From Candidatus Cryosericum terrychapinii (lineage in GTDB: Bacteria; Caldisericota; Caldisericia; Cryosericales; Cryosericaceae), in the NCBI RefSeq assembly GCF_003570925.1, contig NZ_QXIS01000033.1:28612-92611 (forward strand): a DNA stretch of 64,000 nt, in the 5' to 3' direction. How positions within the stretch are numbered: the first letter of the stretch is position 1; the number at the start of each line of letters is the position of its first letter. The translations under genes were made by a program, and so were the position numbers. A model generated the notes under the pieces. The model saw nothing but the letters and a program-made list of their open reading frames with translations. It was not told the origin of the DNA and ran no database searches. Shown piece by piece: positions 18,348 through 27,286 of this stretch.

Positions 18348-19154
18348 CTATGTCGTCTCGACAGTATCATCGGAGACAGGCGCTCTGCGGAGGGACTCGC
18401 GGCTGACAAGCACAGCGCCCACACAACTTATGATAAGACCGAGGGGATATGCGAAGCAGAAGATTGCCGACCATGGAGCGCGGGATTTATCATAGAAGAC
18501 AAGGAGCAGTGCTGCGATCATACCGCACACTGTCAGCACAAGAGCCACATACAGGAACTTGCGGTAGCGGCTCTTGCCGAGAAAAGCGCCGAGTGCCGGC
18601 AGCCCGCTGCCAGCAAGAATGAAGGTGTAGAAAATGACGAGAAACAATCCGGGGGCCGGGCCCACCACCCAAAGAGAGCCGAGGAACATCAAAATCACGA
18701 CTGGCATCATGACAAGCCCGCTGACGCTCACCTGAGCTGACCACCACCGCCTGCGCGTGCTCACCGAGACGCCTCCCAACGCAGGCGTCGGTGCACTGGG
18801 GGACTCGAAGAGCACGAGCACGGCACCAGTGAGACTCGCCATCAGGCCAAGCCAGTAGATCTCAGGCAAGTATGTTCTGAACCAGAGGGAATAGGTAATC
18901 CACGCCGACACACTAATCACTACAAGTCCAAGTACACCGTACGCGAATCTGCGGTACCGGCTCTTGCCGAGAAAAGCACTGAGTGCGACCAGTCCGCTTC
19001 CAGACAACAGGCAGAGCTCAGACATGCTGTCACGACGGAGTCCGATCCAAAACGAACGACCACCGAGTGCACTCACAACGATGCCAGCAATGCACAGGAT
19101 ACGTGACCACAACATGCGCTTGTTTATGGAACCGCCTCCTCCGCTGATGAACAC
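18348..19154 (-). CDS. Membrane protein made of two MNKRM-type modules
   Basis: 268 residues with an internal duplication. Residues ~10-115 and ~130-265 each hold four hydrophobic segments around a GKSRYRR(F/K) motif (AFLGKSRYRRFAYG, AFLGKSRYRKFLYV). The paralogs start at MNKRM; here that codon is ATA, with GGAGGAGG six bases before it. The start given is the in-frame GTG at 19154, which has AAGGAG four bases upstream and adds nine residues. Initiation at ATA (19127) remains possible. Function unknown; probably an eight-helix membrane protein. Confidence 0.6.
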   Translation of the reverse strand: MFISGGGGSINKRMLWSRILCIAGIVVSALGGRSFWIGLRRDSMSELCLLSGSGLVALSAFLGKSRYRRFAYGVLGLVVISVSAWITYSLWFRTYLPEIYWLGLMASLTGAVLVLFESPSAPTPALGGVSVSTRRRWWSAQVSVSGLVMMPVVILMFLGSLWVVGPAPGLFLVIFYTFILAGSGLPALGAFLGKSRYRKFLYVALVLTVCGMIAALLLVFYDKSRAPWSAIFCFAYPLGLIISCVGAVLVSRESLRRAPVSDDTVETT

Positions 19155-19345
19155 CCGTCTCCTTGGCCTACCGAATTGGGACTAGATGACGGGATTGCGA
19201 GACACTTGCTCCAAAATGCCGCGCTAGCACGGCCACATTTGACCAATCGGTCACCGGACTACCAGTGAGAGAGCCACTTACTGCTTACTACCAAGAGTAG
19301 TCGCGATCCGCAGAAATGCCAACAGAAACGAGAGAGTAGTATCGG
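19085..19345. repeat. Conserved upstream region of the MNKRM genes, copy 1
   Basis: The reverse complement of this segment aligns with 27475-27730. Both start with the 5' codons of an MNKRM gene and share CGGTAGGCCAAGGAG-like, TGACCAATCGGTCACCGG-like and ACTACTCTTGGTAGTAAG-like blocks over ~250 bp. The palindrome TGACC-AATC-GGTCA (19239-19252) is retained in both copies as GACC-N4-GGTC, a typical regulator-site layout. Conservation at non-coding positions suggests a shared promoter or regulatory RNA, or a recent duplication. Confidence 0.6.
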
Positions 19346-19439
19346 GGCTGTCTCTTGAGTGAAAGACAGCGTGAGTTGGTTCCGCTCAAGTGATGGGGGT
19401 TATGTTCGGCACGCCTTCTGCACGGTTACCCCCGGGCCC

Positions 19440-19608
19440 CGCATGTCCCTCCAGATAAGAATGTGACCCTTCCAAGAGGACATCGACACGACGAACAAGA
19501 TTGTCCAAGCTTTGAAGTGTGTTGGTGTCCGTGTCCTCGACCATATTATCGTGGGGCTCATCGGGATTGCGGCTTACCTTATGCTGACCGCAGCAGCGGC
19601 TTTGTAGG
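19440..19608 (+). pseudogene. radC C-terminal fragment
   Basis: FQEDIDTTNKIVQALKCVG followed by VRVLDHIIVGLIG matches the end of the RadC/JAB-domain family (PSxEDIxxTxxL, LDHIIVG). The region before it (PPDKNVT) needs a one-base shift, and the metal-binding HxHPSG histidines are degraded. RadC-type genes are frequent on plasmids and integrative elements. From 19609 to 19911 I see nothing further. Confidence 0.6.
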
Positions 19609-19911
19609 CAGCAAGATAGCGTTGGAGGGTCCCCACGCACTGAGAAGAGGTCTACTGGTTGGAGCCGACGTATGACAGGTTGCGACAACAAGCACGATAC
19701 GACACGTTCCTGCCCAATACCGCGTACAAGTCAAGGGCTCGTCGTCAATATGAATTATGCATGTGCTGAACGCGCCCGGGCCTTGTCGGCGTGGCTCAAT
19801 GGCAAGGACTGGACGGCTGATTCACTCGATATCAGACATGCCGCTCTCGGTGGAACACTTTATGCTACGCCTCCAACCGTTCCCTTCTTGCGCTGAGGTC
19901 CAGATTATCTT

Positions 19912-21372
19912 CTAGGTCCCTGGGTAGGTTATCGTTATCGTTTGCGTACTTGGATCCCAGTTAACTGCTGCACCGAGGTTTTTTGCCACAAACCCCAAGG
20001 GAAGCATGGTCCTGCCGTTGATGATTTCGGGCACAACTCTGCTGTTGCTTGGGTCAATCGGAGTGTTCACGGCGTTCACCTTTGCAGCATTCCTTCCGAT
20101 CCAGAGTTCAACAATGCTGCCACCAAGAGTTGCAGCAACCTTCTTCTGTGTTGGATTCCAGACAATTGTTCCGCCGAGTGCTTCAATGATAGCTCTAATA
20201 GGAAGCAACGTCCTGGCATCCTTGATGACAGGAGGCGAGTCCAAGGTTCTTGAGACTCCATTAACGGTACAAGCAGACTTCCCAATGTGGAGCACAACTA
20301 CAGTTCTAGGTACAGACTTGAACACACCGCCGAATGTCCCAGCGTATAGAGTGGCCGTCTTCGTTGGGTCAATGACAAGAGAGTTTACATTAGTGTTGGT
20401 TAAGCCAGCATTGAGTTGAGTCCAGGTTCTCCCCCCGTTCGTGGATTTGAATACACCGCCACCAACTGTCTGTCCCTTGTAGGTTCCTGCTGCATAGACT
20501 ACCTGGGTGTTCGTTGGATCAACAGCAACAGAGTCTGCAATAGTATTAGCTAAGCCAGTGTTCATTTGAGTCCAGGTTGACCCTCCATTTGTGGACTTGA
20601 AGACGCCATCGTATGTTCCCGCATAGATTACCTGGGTATTCGTTGGGTCAATGACAAGAGAGCGTACAATAGTCGCGCCCAAGCCAGCTTGAATCCAGGC
20701 AGTACCGCCATTGGTTGACTTGAATACACCGCCACCAACAGTCTGTCCATTGTAAGTTCCTGCATAGATTACCTGAGTGTTTGTAGGGTCAATGACAAGA
20801 GAATCTACATAAGGGTAGATCAACCCAGCGTTCGTCTGAGTCCAGGTTGATCCTCCATCCGTTGACTTGTACACACCACCCTCACCATTTGGTCCAGAAT
20901 GAGCACCTGCGTAGACCGTCTGAGTATTTGCAGGGTCTACAGCAAGGGAGTGCACGTCAACATTGGGTAGCCCGGCGTTGCCTCGAGTCCAGGTTGATCC
21001 TCCATTCGTTGACTTGAACACCCCGCCACCGAATGTCTTCCCCGTAAAGGTAACCGCTGCATAGACCACCTGAGTCGTCCGTGGGTCTATGACAAGTGAG
21101 TTTACTGCAGTATCTGCTAGGCCAGCATTCACGTGAGTCCAGGCTAGTCCTCCGTTCGTTGACTTGAATGCGCCGACATCTGTTCCTGCATAGACCACCT
21201 GGGCGTTCGTTGGGTCAATGGCAAGAGACCAGACAGCCCCACTGTACAATCCGTTGTTCACCGGGATCCATCGAGAGGTTTCGTCTGCTCCTGCAATATC
21301 CACACCCGATGACGCTTGGAGCAAAGACGAGATCATCAAGAAGCTCAACAAGACTGCGGCACATCTCTTCAT
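19912..21372 (-). CDS. Secreted BNR/YCF48-repeat protein with C-terminal stalk domain
   Basis: 486 residues. A signal peptide (KRCAAVLLSFLMISSLLQA) is followed by about eight repeats of ~45 residues with the pattern FKSTNGGxTWTxxNAGL, SLVIDPTNTQVIYAGT. This is a sortilin/YCF48-like beta-propeller. The last ~120 residues are a stalk domain (RTLLPIRAIIEALGG, NGRTMLPLGFVAKNLG). It is predicted to be exported. Such propellers usually bind ligands or other surface proteins; no catalytic residues are evident. The gene is monocistronic. The repeats differ from those of the plus-strand protein at 22060, so the two are not recent duplicates. Confidence 0.85.
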   Translation of the reverse strand: MKRCAAVLLSFLMISSLLQASSGVDIAGADETSRWIPVNNGLYSGAVWSLAIDPTNAQVVYAGTDVGAFKSTNGGLAWTHVNAGLADTAVNSLVIDPRTTQVVYAAVTFTGKTFGGGVFKSTNGGSTWTRGNAGLPNVDVHSLAVDPANTQTVYAGAHSGPNGEGGVYKSTDGGSTWTQTNAGLIYPYVDSLVIDPTNTQVIYAGTYNGQTVGGGVFKSTNGGTAWIQAGLGATIVRSLVIDPTNTQVIYAGTYDGVFKSTNGGSTWTQMNTGLANTIADSVAVDPTNTQVVYAAGTYKGQTVGGGVFKSTNGGRTWTQLNAGLTNTNVNSLVIDPTKTATLYAGTFGGVFKSVPRTVVVLHIGKSACTVNGVSRTLDSPPVIKDARTLLPIRAIIEALGGTIVWNPTQKKVAATLGGSIVELWIGRNAAKVNAVNTPIDPSNSRVVPEIINGRTMLPLGFVAKNLGAAVNWDPSTQTITITYPGT

Positions 21373-21411
21373 CTGGCGCCCCCTGCTTATCCCTTCACAT
21401 GTCCTATGACC

Positions 21412-21440
21412 ATTGTAGCCTTCTCCTGGAATCTGGCCAA
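21412..21440 (-). promoter_or_regulatory. Promoter of the secreted BNR/stalk gene
   Basis: Minus strand TTGGCC (21435-21440), 17-bp spacer, TACAAT (21412-21417). It lies ~40 bp before the ATG. Confidence 0.4.
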
Positions 21441-21703
21441 TGCAGCATTGACATCAGTATCATGCCTGCCAGGCAAGAGCATCCTCCTCTAGCTTGCTGG
21501 GCCGCATCGCAGCTATGTCCTTCCGGCTCTTCCATGTGTCGGGGCGTGCCGCCACCTGTGCTGTCAGTGCGGTGCGTCACAGGGGCGGAATCACGTCAGT
21601 TCCCGTAATCCCTGCTCGAGGCAGGGGGCAAGTAGTACGTGTGGAATCGAGTTGCCGCAGTCAATTGGGATCGGAGGATGGGTCACAAATGTAGTACTCA
21701 TAC

Positions 21704-21790
21704 GTTGGTGGAGCCGAGAGGGATTGACTGGTCGTCACGACCACTTCTGGATGCTCTCATGAGTGCTCTCCACCGTCGGTCGGCCGAGAC
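21704..21790. repeat. tRNA-3'-end-like segment related to the core repeats
   Basis: TTGGTGGAGCCGAGAGGGAT is close to the reverse complement of a tRNA-Ala 3' end (acceptor strand plus CCA). The next bases (GACTGGTCGTCACGACCAC) resemble the right flanks at 42355 and 42508. No cloverleaf can be completed, so it is not a tRNA gene. No gene is visible in 21373-22059 apart from the control sites listed. Confidence 0.35.
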
Positions 21791-21963
21791 CGCTGTGGTG
21801 TGCGGTCGTCGAGGCAAGTGACGCTGCAGGAAGCGCGTAGACCACCTGTCGTCCTGGACGTCATCGCTCACAACTGTCGAGGCACCGCATCCGCAGACGG
21901 CCTGTGTGCTGAAACCGGTACCAATGCGGCTGTCAGGGCCATCCTCTGAATGGAACGAATGGC

Positions 21964-22001
21964 TTGACAATTGTTGCCTTGCTCACCATACTATTAATAG
22001 T
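21964..22001 (+). promoter_or_regulatory. Promoter and palindrome upstream of the large BNR protein
   Basis: TTGACA (21964-21969), 17-bp spacer, CATACT (21987-21992). The 12-bp perfect palindrome ACTATTAATAGT (21990-22001) overlaps the -10 box and could be an operator. Confidence 0.5.
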
Positions 22002-22059
22002 GTACTGACCAAGAGCAGTGTCTCGCGATCAACGCCGACGTCCAAAGGAGGCCGTGACG

Positions 22060-24162
22060 ATGAGACCAATCATCCGTATCGTCTTGATCCTTGTTCTGTG
22101 TTTCATCGTGATCGTTCCCGGCGTCCACGTAGGTATCCCCTCTGTACGGGCAGCAGATACAGAGACCTGGACACAACTCCCGCTGTACGGAGGTGCGATA
22201 TTATGTCTTGCCGTCAACCCTGCTGCCCCTTCGACCCTCTACGCTGGCACCTCGGGCGATCTCTTCCGCTCCACGGACAACGGTGCCACATGGAGCGCAG
22301 CGAGTCCAGGGATCACTGATCTGTCCGTCCTGTCTCTTGTCCCCAACCCTGTCATGTCCTTTGTCATCGACCCTGTCACCCCCTCCACCCTGTACGCCGG
22401 CACGAATAGTGGTCTCTTCCGCTCCACGGACAGTGGCACAACATGGACGGCCGTGAACAGCGGGCTCACGAATCTGGGGGTAATCGCCCTTGCCATCAAC
22501 CCCGTCACCCCGTCGACTGTGTATGCTAGCACCTGGAATGGTGTCTTCCGCTCCATGGACAGTGGCAGCCACTGGACCACAGTGAACACGGGGTCCGCGA
22601 ATCTGTCAGTCCGCACTTTCGCCGTTGACCCCATTGCCCCTGCTACCGTGTACGCGGGCGCCTATGATGGTGTCTTCCGCTCCACGAACGGTGGTGGTGT
22701 CTGGACAAAGGTGAACACTGGTCTTGGCAATCTGGGGGTCTCCTGCCTTGCCATCGACCCTGCCACCCCCTCCACCCTGTACGCTGCGACAGATGGCGGC
22801 GGCGTCTTTTGCTCCACGGACCGCGGCACCACGTGGACCGCCGTGAACACGGGTCTGACCGACCAGATGATGTTTGTCTCGTCTCTTGCCATTGACCCCG
22901 TTACGCCTTCCACCCTGTACGCTGGCACGGAGAGTGGCGTCTTTCGCTCGACGGACAGCGGCAGCCACTGGACCGCCGTGAACACGGGTCTCGCCGATCG
23001 GGCGATCTTTTGCCTTGCCATCAACCTTGCCACCCCCTCCACCTTGTATGCCGGCACGGGCGGTGGCGGTGGTGGTGTCTTTCGCTCGACGGACAGCGGC
23101 AGCCACTGGACCGCGGTGAGCAAGGGGATCGCCGGTCAGTCTGTCCTGTCTCTCGCCATCGACCCTGCCGTCCCTTCGACCCTGTATGTGGGCACCTGGG
23201 GCGATCTCTTCCGCTCCACGGACGGCGGCAGCCGCTGGACCGCAGTAAACACGGGGCTCGCCGGCCAGATGATCACGGCGCTTGTCATCGACCCTGCTGC
23301 CCCTTCCACCCTCTACGCCGGCACAGGCGCTGGGGTTTTCCGCTCCACAAACGCTGGCTCGACGTGGACCGCGATGAACATGGGCTTTACGAGTCTGGGG
23401 GTCTACGCTCTTGCCATCGACCTGGCCACCCCTTCTACCCTGTACGCTGGCACAAATGGCGGCGTCTTCCGCTCCACGGACGGCGGCGTGACGTGGACCG
23501 ACGTGAACACCGGTCTCACCAGTCAGGAGATCATGGCTCTTGCCATCGACCCTTCTGCCCCCTCCACCGTGTATGCCGGCAGCCACGATGGTGGCGTTTT
23601 CCGCTTCACGGACAGCGGCAGCCACTGGACCGCGGTGAACACGGGCCTTACCGGTCAGATGATCTTGGCCCTTGTCATCGACCCTTCCGCCCCTTCCATT
23701 CTGTATGCTGCCGCTGGCGGTGGTGGCGTCTTCCGCTCCACGGACAGCGGTACGACGTGGACTGCGATGAACACGGGCCTTACCAGTCAGGTGATCCGGG
23801 TCCTTGCCATCAACCCTGCCACTCCCTCCACCCTGTACGCCGGCACGTACGGTGGTGGCGTCTTCTGCTCGACGGACCGCGGCGCGACGTGGACTGCGAT
23901 GAACGCAGGTCTCGCCAAGCAGGTGATCCGAGCCCTCGTCATCGACCCTGCTGGTCCTTCCACCCTGTACGCTGGCACCGAGGGTCATGGCGTCTTCCGG
24001 TATGCATATCCGACCGTCGTCGTCACGCGCCCCACCAACTATGCCCCTGTTGTGCTTATCCTACTCTTCTTTTTGGTCGGTGCCTGCCTGTTTTCGCTCC
24101 TTGCTTGGCAGAAGCAAGCCAACAAGAGATCCGGCGTACCCAAAGATGATAAAAGCAGCTAG
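22060..24162 (+). CDS. Large BNR/YCF48-repeat surface protein with C-terminal membrane anchor
   Basis: About 700 residues. The ATG at 22060 has AAAGGAGG upstream and gives a clean signal peptide (RPIIRIVLILVLCFIVIVPG). Some fourteen repeats of ~43 residues follow, each with VFRSTDSGxxWTAVNTGL and ALAIDPxxPSTLYAGT, a sortilin/YCF48-like propeller. Unlike the two stalk-domain relatives it ends in a hydrophobic segment (APVVLILLFFLVGACLFSLL) and a basic tail (KQANKRSG), so it is anchored in the cytoplasmic membrane with the repeats outside. The DNA repeats are highly similar, which favours copy-number change. Its last 102 bp overlap the convergent gene on the other strand. Confidence 0.85.
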   Translation: MRPIIRIVLILVLCFIVIVPGVHVGIPSVRAADTETWTQLPLYGGAILCLAVNPAAPSTLYAGTSGDLFRSTDNGATWSAASPGITDLSVLSLVPNPVMSFVIDPVTPSTLYAGTNSGLFRSTDSGTTWTAVNSGLTNLGVIALAINPVTPSTVYASTWNGVFRSMDSGSHWTTVNTGSANLSVRTFAVDPIAPATVYAGAYDGVFRSTNGGGVWTKVNTGLGNLGVSCLAIDPATPSTLYAATDGGGVFCSTDRGTTWTAVNTGLTDQMMFVSSLAIDPVTPSTLYAGTESGVFRSTDSGSHWTAVNTGLADRAIFCLAINLATPSTLYAGTGGGGGGVFRSTDSGSHWTAVSKGIAGQSVLSLAIDPAVPSTLYVGTWGDLFRSTDGGSRWTAVNTGLAGQMITALVIDPAAPSTLYAGTGAGVFRSTNAGSTWTAMNMGFTSLGVYALAIDLATPSTLYAGTNGGVFRSTDGGVTWTDVNTGLTSQEIMALAIDPSAPSTVYAGSHDGGVFRFTDSGSHWTAVNTGLTGQMILALVIDPSAPSILYAAAGGGGVFRSTDSGTTWTAMNTGLTSQVIRVLAINPATPSTLYAGTYGGGVFCSTDRGATWTAMNAGLAKQVIRALVIDPAGPSTLYAGTEGHGVFRYAYPTVVVTRPTNYAPVVLILLFFLVGACLFSLLAWQKQANKRSGVPKDDKSS

Positions 24163-24543
24163 TACATGCCATAGACGGACAAACATTCCCGCATTCAGAA
24201 CAAGGAGGACCCACGCCAACATGTTGACGAAGAACCCGGCAAACCAGATGCTTCTTGGATAGGCCCTTGCTATGAACAGGCATACGAGGAAGTCGTAGGC
24301 AGAAATGACTGCAAATAGTTCAAGTTGGGTTACGGGAAAGGGTGAATAATCGGAAATCCCAAGTCCGAACAGTAGAGACGACAAAACGAGTCCTGCCAGT
24401 CCGAACAGCATGGAGATTCTGATAGCCTTCCTGTCAGAAACGATGTCTTCCGGTTTCTTCGTCCTGTGGTTCATCAACACGACAACACCAGTAATGATCA
24501 CTCCTAGAAGGAGGAGTCTTAGCAGGAGACCAGGTATTCCCAT
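24061..24543 (-). CDS. Four-helix integral membrane protein of unknown function
   Basis: 160 residues: LLLRLLLLGVIITGVVVLM, a basic loop (NHRTKKPEDIVSDRKAIR), then three or four further hydrophobic segments (LFGLAGLVLSSLLFG, WFAGFFVNMLAWVLLV, VLAAFIIFGYAGSLVG) and a charged C-terminus. No family recognised. Alternating hydrophobic and charged regions support real coding. The ATG is preceded by a weak site (GGGAGGCGAGAC). The final third overlaps the 3' end of the BNR gene on the opposite strand by 102 bp. Confidence 0.6.
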   Translation of the reverse strand: MGIPGLLLRLLLLGVIITGVVVLMNHRTKKPEDIVSDRKAIRISMLFGLAGLVLSSLLFGLGISDYSPFPVTQLELFAVISAYDFLVCLFIARAYPRSIWFAGFFVNMLAWVLLVLNAGMFVRLWHVLAAFIIFGYAGSLVGLLLPSKERKQAGTDQKEE

Positions 24544-24779
24544 CGTGTCTCGCCTCCCTTCGTGGTTGGCACTCTCTTCGCATTGCCCGCAGGTCTATCT
24601 TGGAGCATTATACCATCAAGAAGCCTGACATGGGTATCACGAAGAAGGAAACCAGGACGAGGACATCCCCCGTGTCAAACCGGCAAACTCTTCAACTAGA
24701 GTCATGGAAGGCGCAACAGACGTACGGTCAAGATGTCACATCAGAGTCTCGTGCGAGGATTCTTGCATCTCGGGAAGCC

Positions 24780-25010
24780 GGTATTGAAGCTCCTGTTGAA
24801 GCACAATGTGGTCAGGTGGGGGCGAATGTCGGGGAGAAGCCGCAGAAGTGGCATGCTCCAGAGTGAGTCCCGGAGCTGCTTTAGAGTACGTGGTGGAGAT
24901 AGGGGCGCTGAACTACGCCGCCGAACACCCCTCAGCCGAACCCGGGAGCGCCGTCGTGGGCGCTCTTGCAGACGCCTTGCTCGGTGTTCAGTCTCCGAGT
25001 GGCCACTAGG
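24780..25010 (+). repeat. Core-repeat copy (left family B, right family II)
   Basis: Exact core at 24890-24905. The left flank (GAAGCACAATGTGGTC, GCTCCAGAGTGAGTCCC) matches 51425-51517 and 6500-6551; the right flank matches 6568-6680. An open frame crosses it (RVSPGAALEYVVEIGALN), but no intact gene is present. The rest of 24544-25199 is without a recognised gene. Confidence 0.65.
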
Positions 25011-25199
25011 TTTCGCTGCATCGTTCGTGAGGTATCGGGGTCGGACTGAGTCTCCAGGAACTGCCGTTTACCTGTAGCCTGTGGAAAACTGCTTGACTGT
25101 TCAGCAGACGGGCCTTCGCCACACTTTCCAGTGCAACATCGCCCCACGAATTGTCCAATATCGGGCACGCCACGGTAGAACTGCCTGACTGCGACTGCT

Positions 25200-25874
25200 T
25201 CATGGCCCTTCCTCTGGAATGAGGGGGCGACTGATTGCCGCGAGGGCCTCGTGGCTCATTCTGCCTTGTCCGACGAGTTCGTTTCCAGCTCTTCTCACCG
25301 CATCCAAGACAGCTTCCCCGTCTTGCGTGACCTTGTCGTCGACCTTCATCGCATCCGAGTGAGGCCTGAGAACTGCTCCCGCGAACTCGACGCTCGCATC
25401 TTCGGCTAGCTCCTTGACGATGCGCACGACCGTGTCGCAGTTTTCAACCTCCCGCCACCCACTTGTCGCGACAAGCACGATCTTCTGGATGCCGACGTCT
25501 TCACGAAACCTGGCTCGCGTACGCCCTTGGCGTCTCTCCAACTTTGGTTCGATAAGAGGCATGAGCCTGTTGACCACGTTCTGCATGTCACCTGGCAAAG
25601 GAACATAGACCGGGGTCGCCAGGATGAGGACATCGGCGGCCTTCAGCTTTGGATAGAGCAATTGCATGTCATCCTGGACACAGCATGCTCCGTGGCCGTC
25701 GTTCCAGCAGTACATCACCCCACAGCTGCATGGTTTGACCTTCAAACGGCTCGCATAGACTAGCTCGACTTCAGATCCAGCGTCCGTCATGCCTTGGATG
25801 AACGAAGCGAGAACCAAAGCGGTATTCCCCTTCTGCATTTGGGGGCTGCCATTGATCGCCACTGCTCTTATCAT
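25200..25874 (-). CDS. Flavodoxin-fold / NADPH-dependent FMN reductase family protein
   Basis: 224 residues beginning MIRAVAINGSPQMQKGNT, the phosphate-binding loop of the flavodoxin-like FMN fold (GSPxxxGNT). A cysteine-rich segment follows (KPCSCGVMYCWNDGHGACC), then LKAADVLILATPVYVPLPGDM, the family's second FMN-contact region. Proteins of this type reduce quinones, metals or iron-sulfur partners. The cysteine-rich insert resembles iron-sulfur flavoproteins, though their canonical CxxCxxC spacing is not exact. The gene stands alone, with a GGAGGCGATC-type ribosome site. Confidence 0.8.
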   Translation of the reverse strand: MIRAVAINGSPQMQKGNTALVLASFIQGMTDAGSEVELVYASRLKVKPCSCGVMYCWNDGHGACCVQDDMQLLYPKLKAADVLILATPVYVPLPGDMQNVVNRLMPLIEPKLERRQGRTRARFREDVGIQKIVLVATSGWREVENCDTVVRIVKELAEDASVEFAGAVLRPHSDAMKVDDKVTQDGEAVLDAVRRAGNELVGQGRMSHEALAAISRPLIPEEGP

Positions 25875-26119
25875 GATCGCCTCCCGTGATCACCAAAAAC
25901 TGGACTCCTGAGAAAGGCTCCACACTCACAGTCTACTGCAATTATACTCGCCTGCAGTGTCAATACGAGAGATCAAAGAAGCATCCACGGAGTCTCTTCA
26001 CGATTAGGGGGCCGGCGTCGTGGCAGGAGTCTGCTGCTGGGGGATATCGCAGGGAGTAATGGACGGGACGATGACACAGGCATCGCGGACGTTCCTGTCT
26101 TGATTGGTCACCATAGATG

Positions 26120-26280
26120 GACGGAGCGAGCGGTAGTCGGGGAGTTCGAAGGGTGGTACTGGAAACGCAGTATTGATGCGGTCGTGGTGGAGATAGGGGG
26201 AACAGGCAGTCCCCCGATCCATCTGTGTCGCTGATGTTGAAGCTGATCTTGGAGGTAGTCATCGGCGTTGCTGACTGTCC
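26120..26280 (+). repeat. Core-repeat copy (left family C, right family I)
   Basis: Exact core at 26184-26199. The left flank shares CGCAGTATTGATGCGGTC with 12432 and 42339. The right flank shares AACAGGCAGTC, CGATCCATCTGTGTCGCTG and TTGAAGCTG with 30756-30850 at near identity. Confidence 0.7.
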
Positions 26281-26374
26281 GCGCAGGAAGGATAGGTGAA
26301 GTCCTCGCAGGAACTCGAGCCCTCAAGGCTCTGGTTAGGCGCATCCGGTGAGGGATAGCCAAATCAAGCTGAAC

Positions 26375-26579
26375 GGACGGTCAAATTCGCAATCTCGAGA
26401 GGGCTCCGTATGGCACGACCCCTCCCTTGGCAGATCGCGTCAGACGAGTCCTTCTCTCTTGCTGTTCCATAGACTCCAGGAATCTTGATAGAGGGCGCGA
26501 GACCTCCCAGGAAAGGAACATAAGAGATCTGAGTTGTGCAGCAATCTCTTAGAGGGTTGCCTATGATACTTCTTGGCAC
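26375..26579 (-). pseudogene. Unidentified fragment ending in a KIPGVYG segment
   Basis: Minus-strand frame LAPSIKIPGVYGTARE over 26463-26498 repeats the DNA at 27250-27286, where it is joined to a radC fragment. The upstream part (RDCCTTQISYVPFLGG) has no recognised family. Confidence 0.35.
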
Positions 26580-27286
26580 CTCTCAACTTCAGAACGATCC
26601 AGTTTCCGCTTTCAAAATATGTCGTAGAATGTGTGAAAGAGGAGAAGCAGCTTATCAGAGGAATTTGGCAATTGAGAATGCTCCTAAAGATATCTTAATG
26701 GGGAGGTGGGAATGAAAACTGATGTCGAATACTTGCGGTTTATGTGGCCCATGAGACACTTTCTCATTAGCTGTGGAGATATAGACGACAAGTCAAACAT
26801 TATTGCAGCCAGTTTTTGCATGCCTGTTTCAAAGGAGCCCCCACTTATAGCATGCGCTATTGGAACGAAGGCTTACTCCTCAGAGTTAATAGAACGCACC
26901 AAGGAATTCATCGTAAATGTCCCCACAAAGGAACTGCAAGCAACGATCTCTTACTGCGGTTACCATTCAGGGCGCGAGCTAGATAAGTTTAGGGAAACAG
27001 GTCTAACACCTAAAGCTGCACGGAGAGTAAGAGCCCCAATTATTGAGGAGTGTGTAGCTCATATGGAATGCAAAGTAGTGCAGCAATTTGAGACAGGCGA
27101 CAAACATCTCTTTATTGGCGAAGTGATCGAGGCATACGCAGACGAAAGGGTTGTAAGAGGAGAAAAGAAGATTGAATATGCTGTAGGCGATTTTCCATCC
27201 AAGGTTTATGGCATAAGGTCTAAGAAGCTGTAAGGGTCAAGACTATTCCCTGCTCCATAAACCCCAGGAATCTTGACAGCGGGCGC
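26463..27286. repeat. ~36-bp direct repeats flanking the flavin reductase gene
   Basis: The copies at 26463-26498 and 27250-27286 share CCAGGAATCTTGA and GGGCGC in the same orientation. The enclosed DNA is AT-richer than its surroundings and holds the complete flavin reductase gene, as if a cassette had entered between two copies or duplicated its target. Confidence 0.45.
26712..27233 (+). CDS. Flavin reductase-like domain protein
   Basis: 173 residues of the flavin-reductase-like (FMN-binding split barrel) family. It shows MWPMRHFLISCGD near the N-terminus, NIIAASFCMPVSKEPPLIAC (the core strand pair), then FIVNVPTKEL and a C-terminal HLFIGEVIEAYAD. Members bind FMN and reduce it with NAD(P)H or act as flavoredoxins. 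The ATG at 26712 has GGGGAGG six bases upstream. The codon use is AT-richer than its neighbours and the gene sits between direct repeats, suggesting transfer. Other flavin proteins in the window (25.2 kb, 40-42 kb) may be functional company, but linkage is loose. Confidence 0.85.
   Translation: MKTDVEYLRFMWPMRHFLISCGDIDDKSNIIAASFCMPVSKEPPLIACAIGTKAYSSELIERTKEFIVNVPTKELQATISYCGYHSGRELDKFRETGLTPKAARRVRAPIIEECVAHMECKVVQQFETGDKHLFIGEVIEAYADERVVRGEKKIEYAVGDFPSKVYGIRSKKL

Noticed and set aside
22606-23988. 460-codon minus-strand frame across the BNR repeats
   Set aside because: It mirrors the repeat structure of the plus-strand gene and has unnatural composition (Arg/Gly/Val).
23010-24149. 379-codon plus-strand frame rich in Arg, His and Pro
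   Set aside because: It is an out-of-frame shadow of the same BNR repeats.
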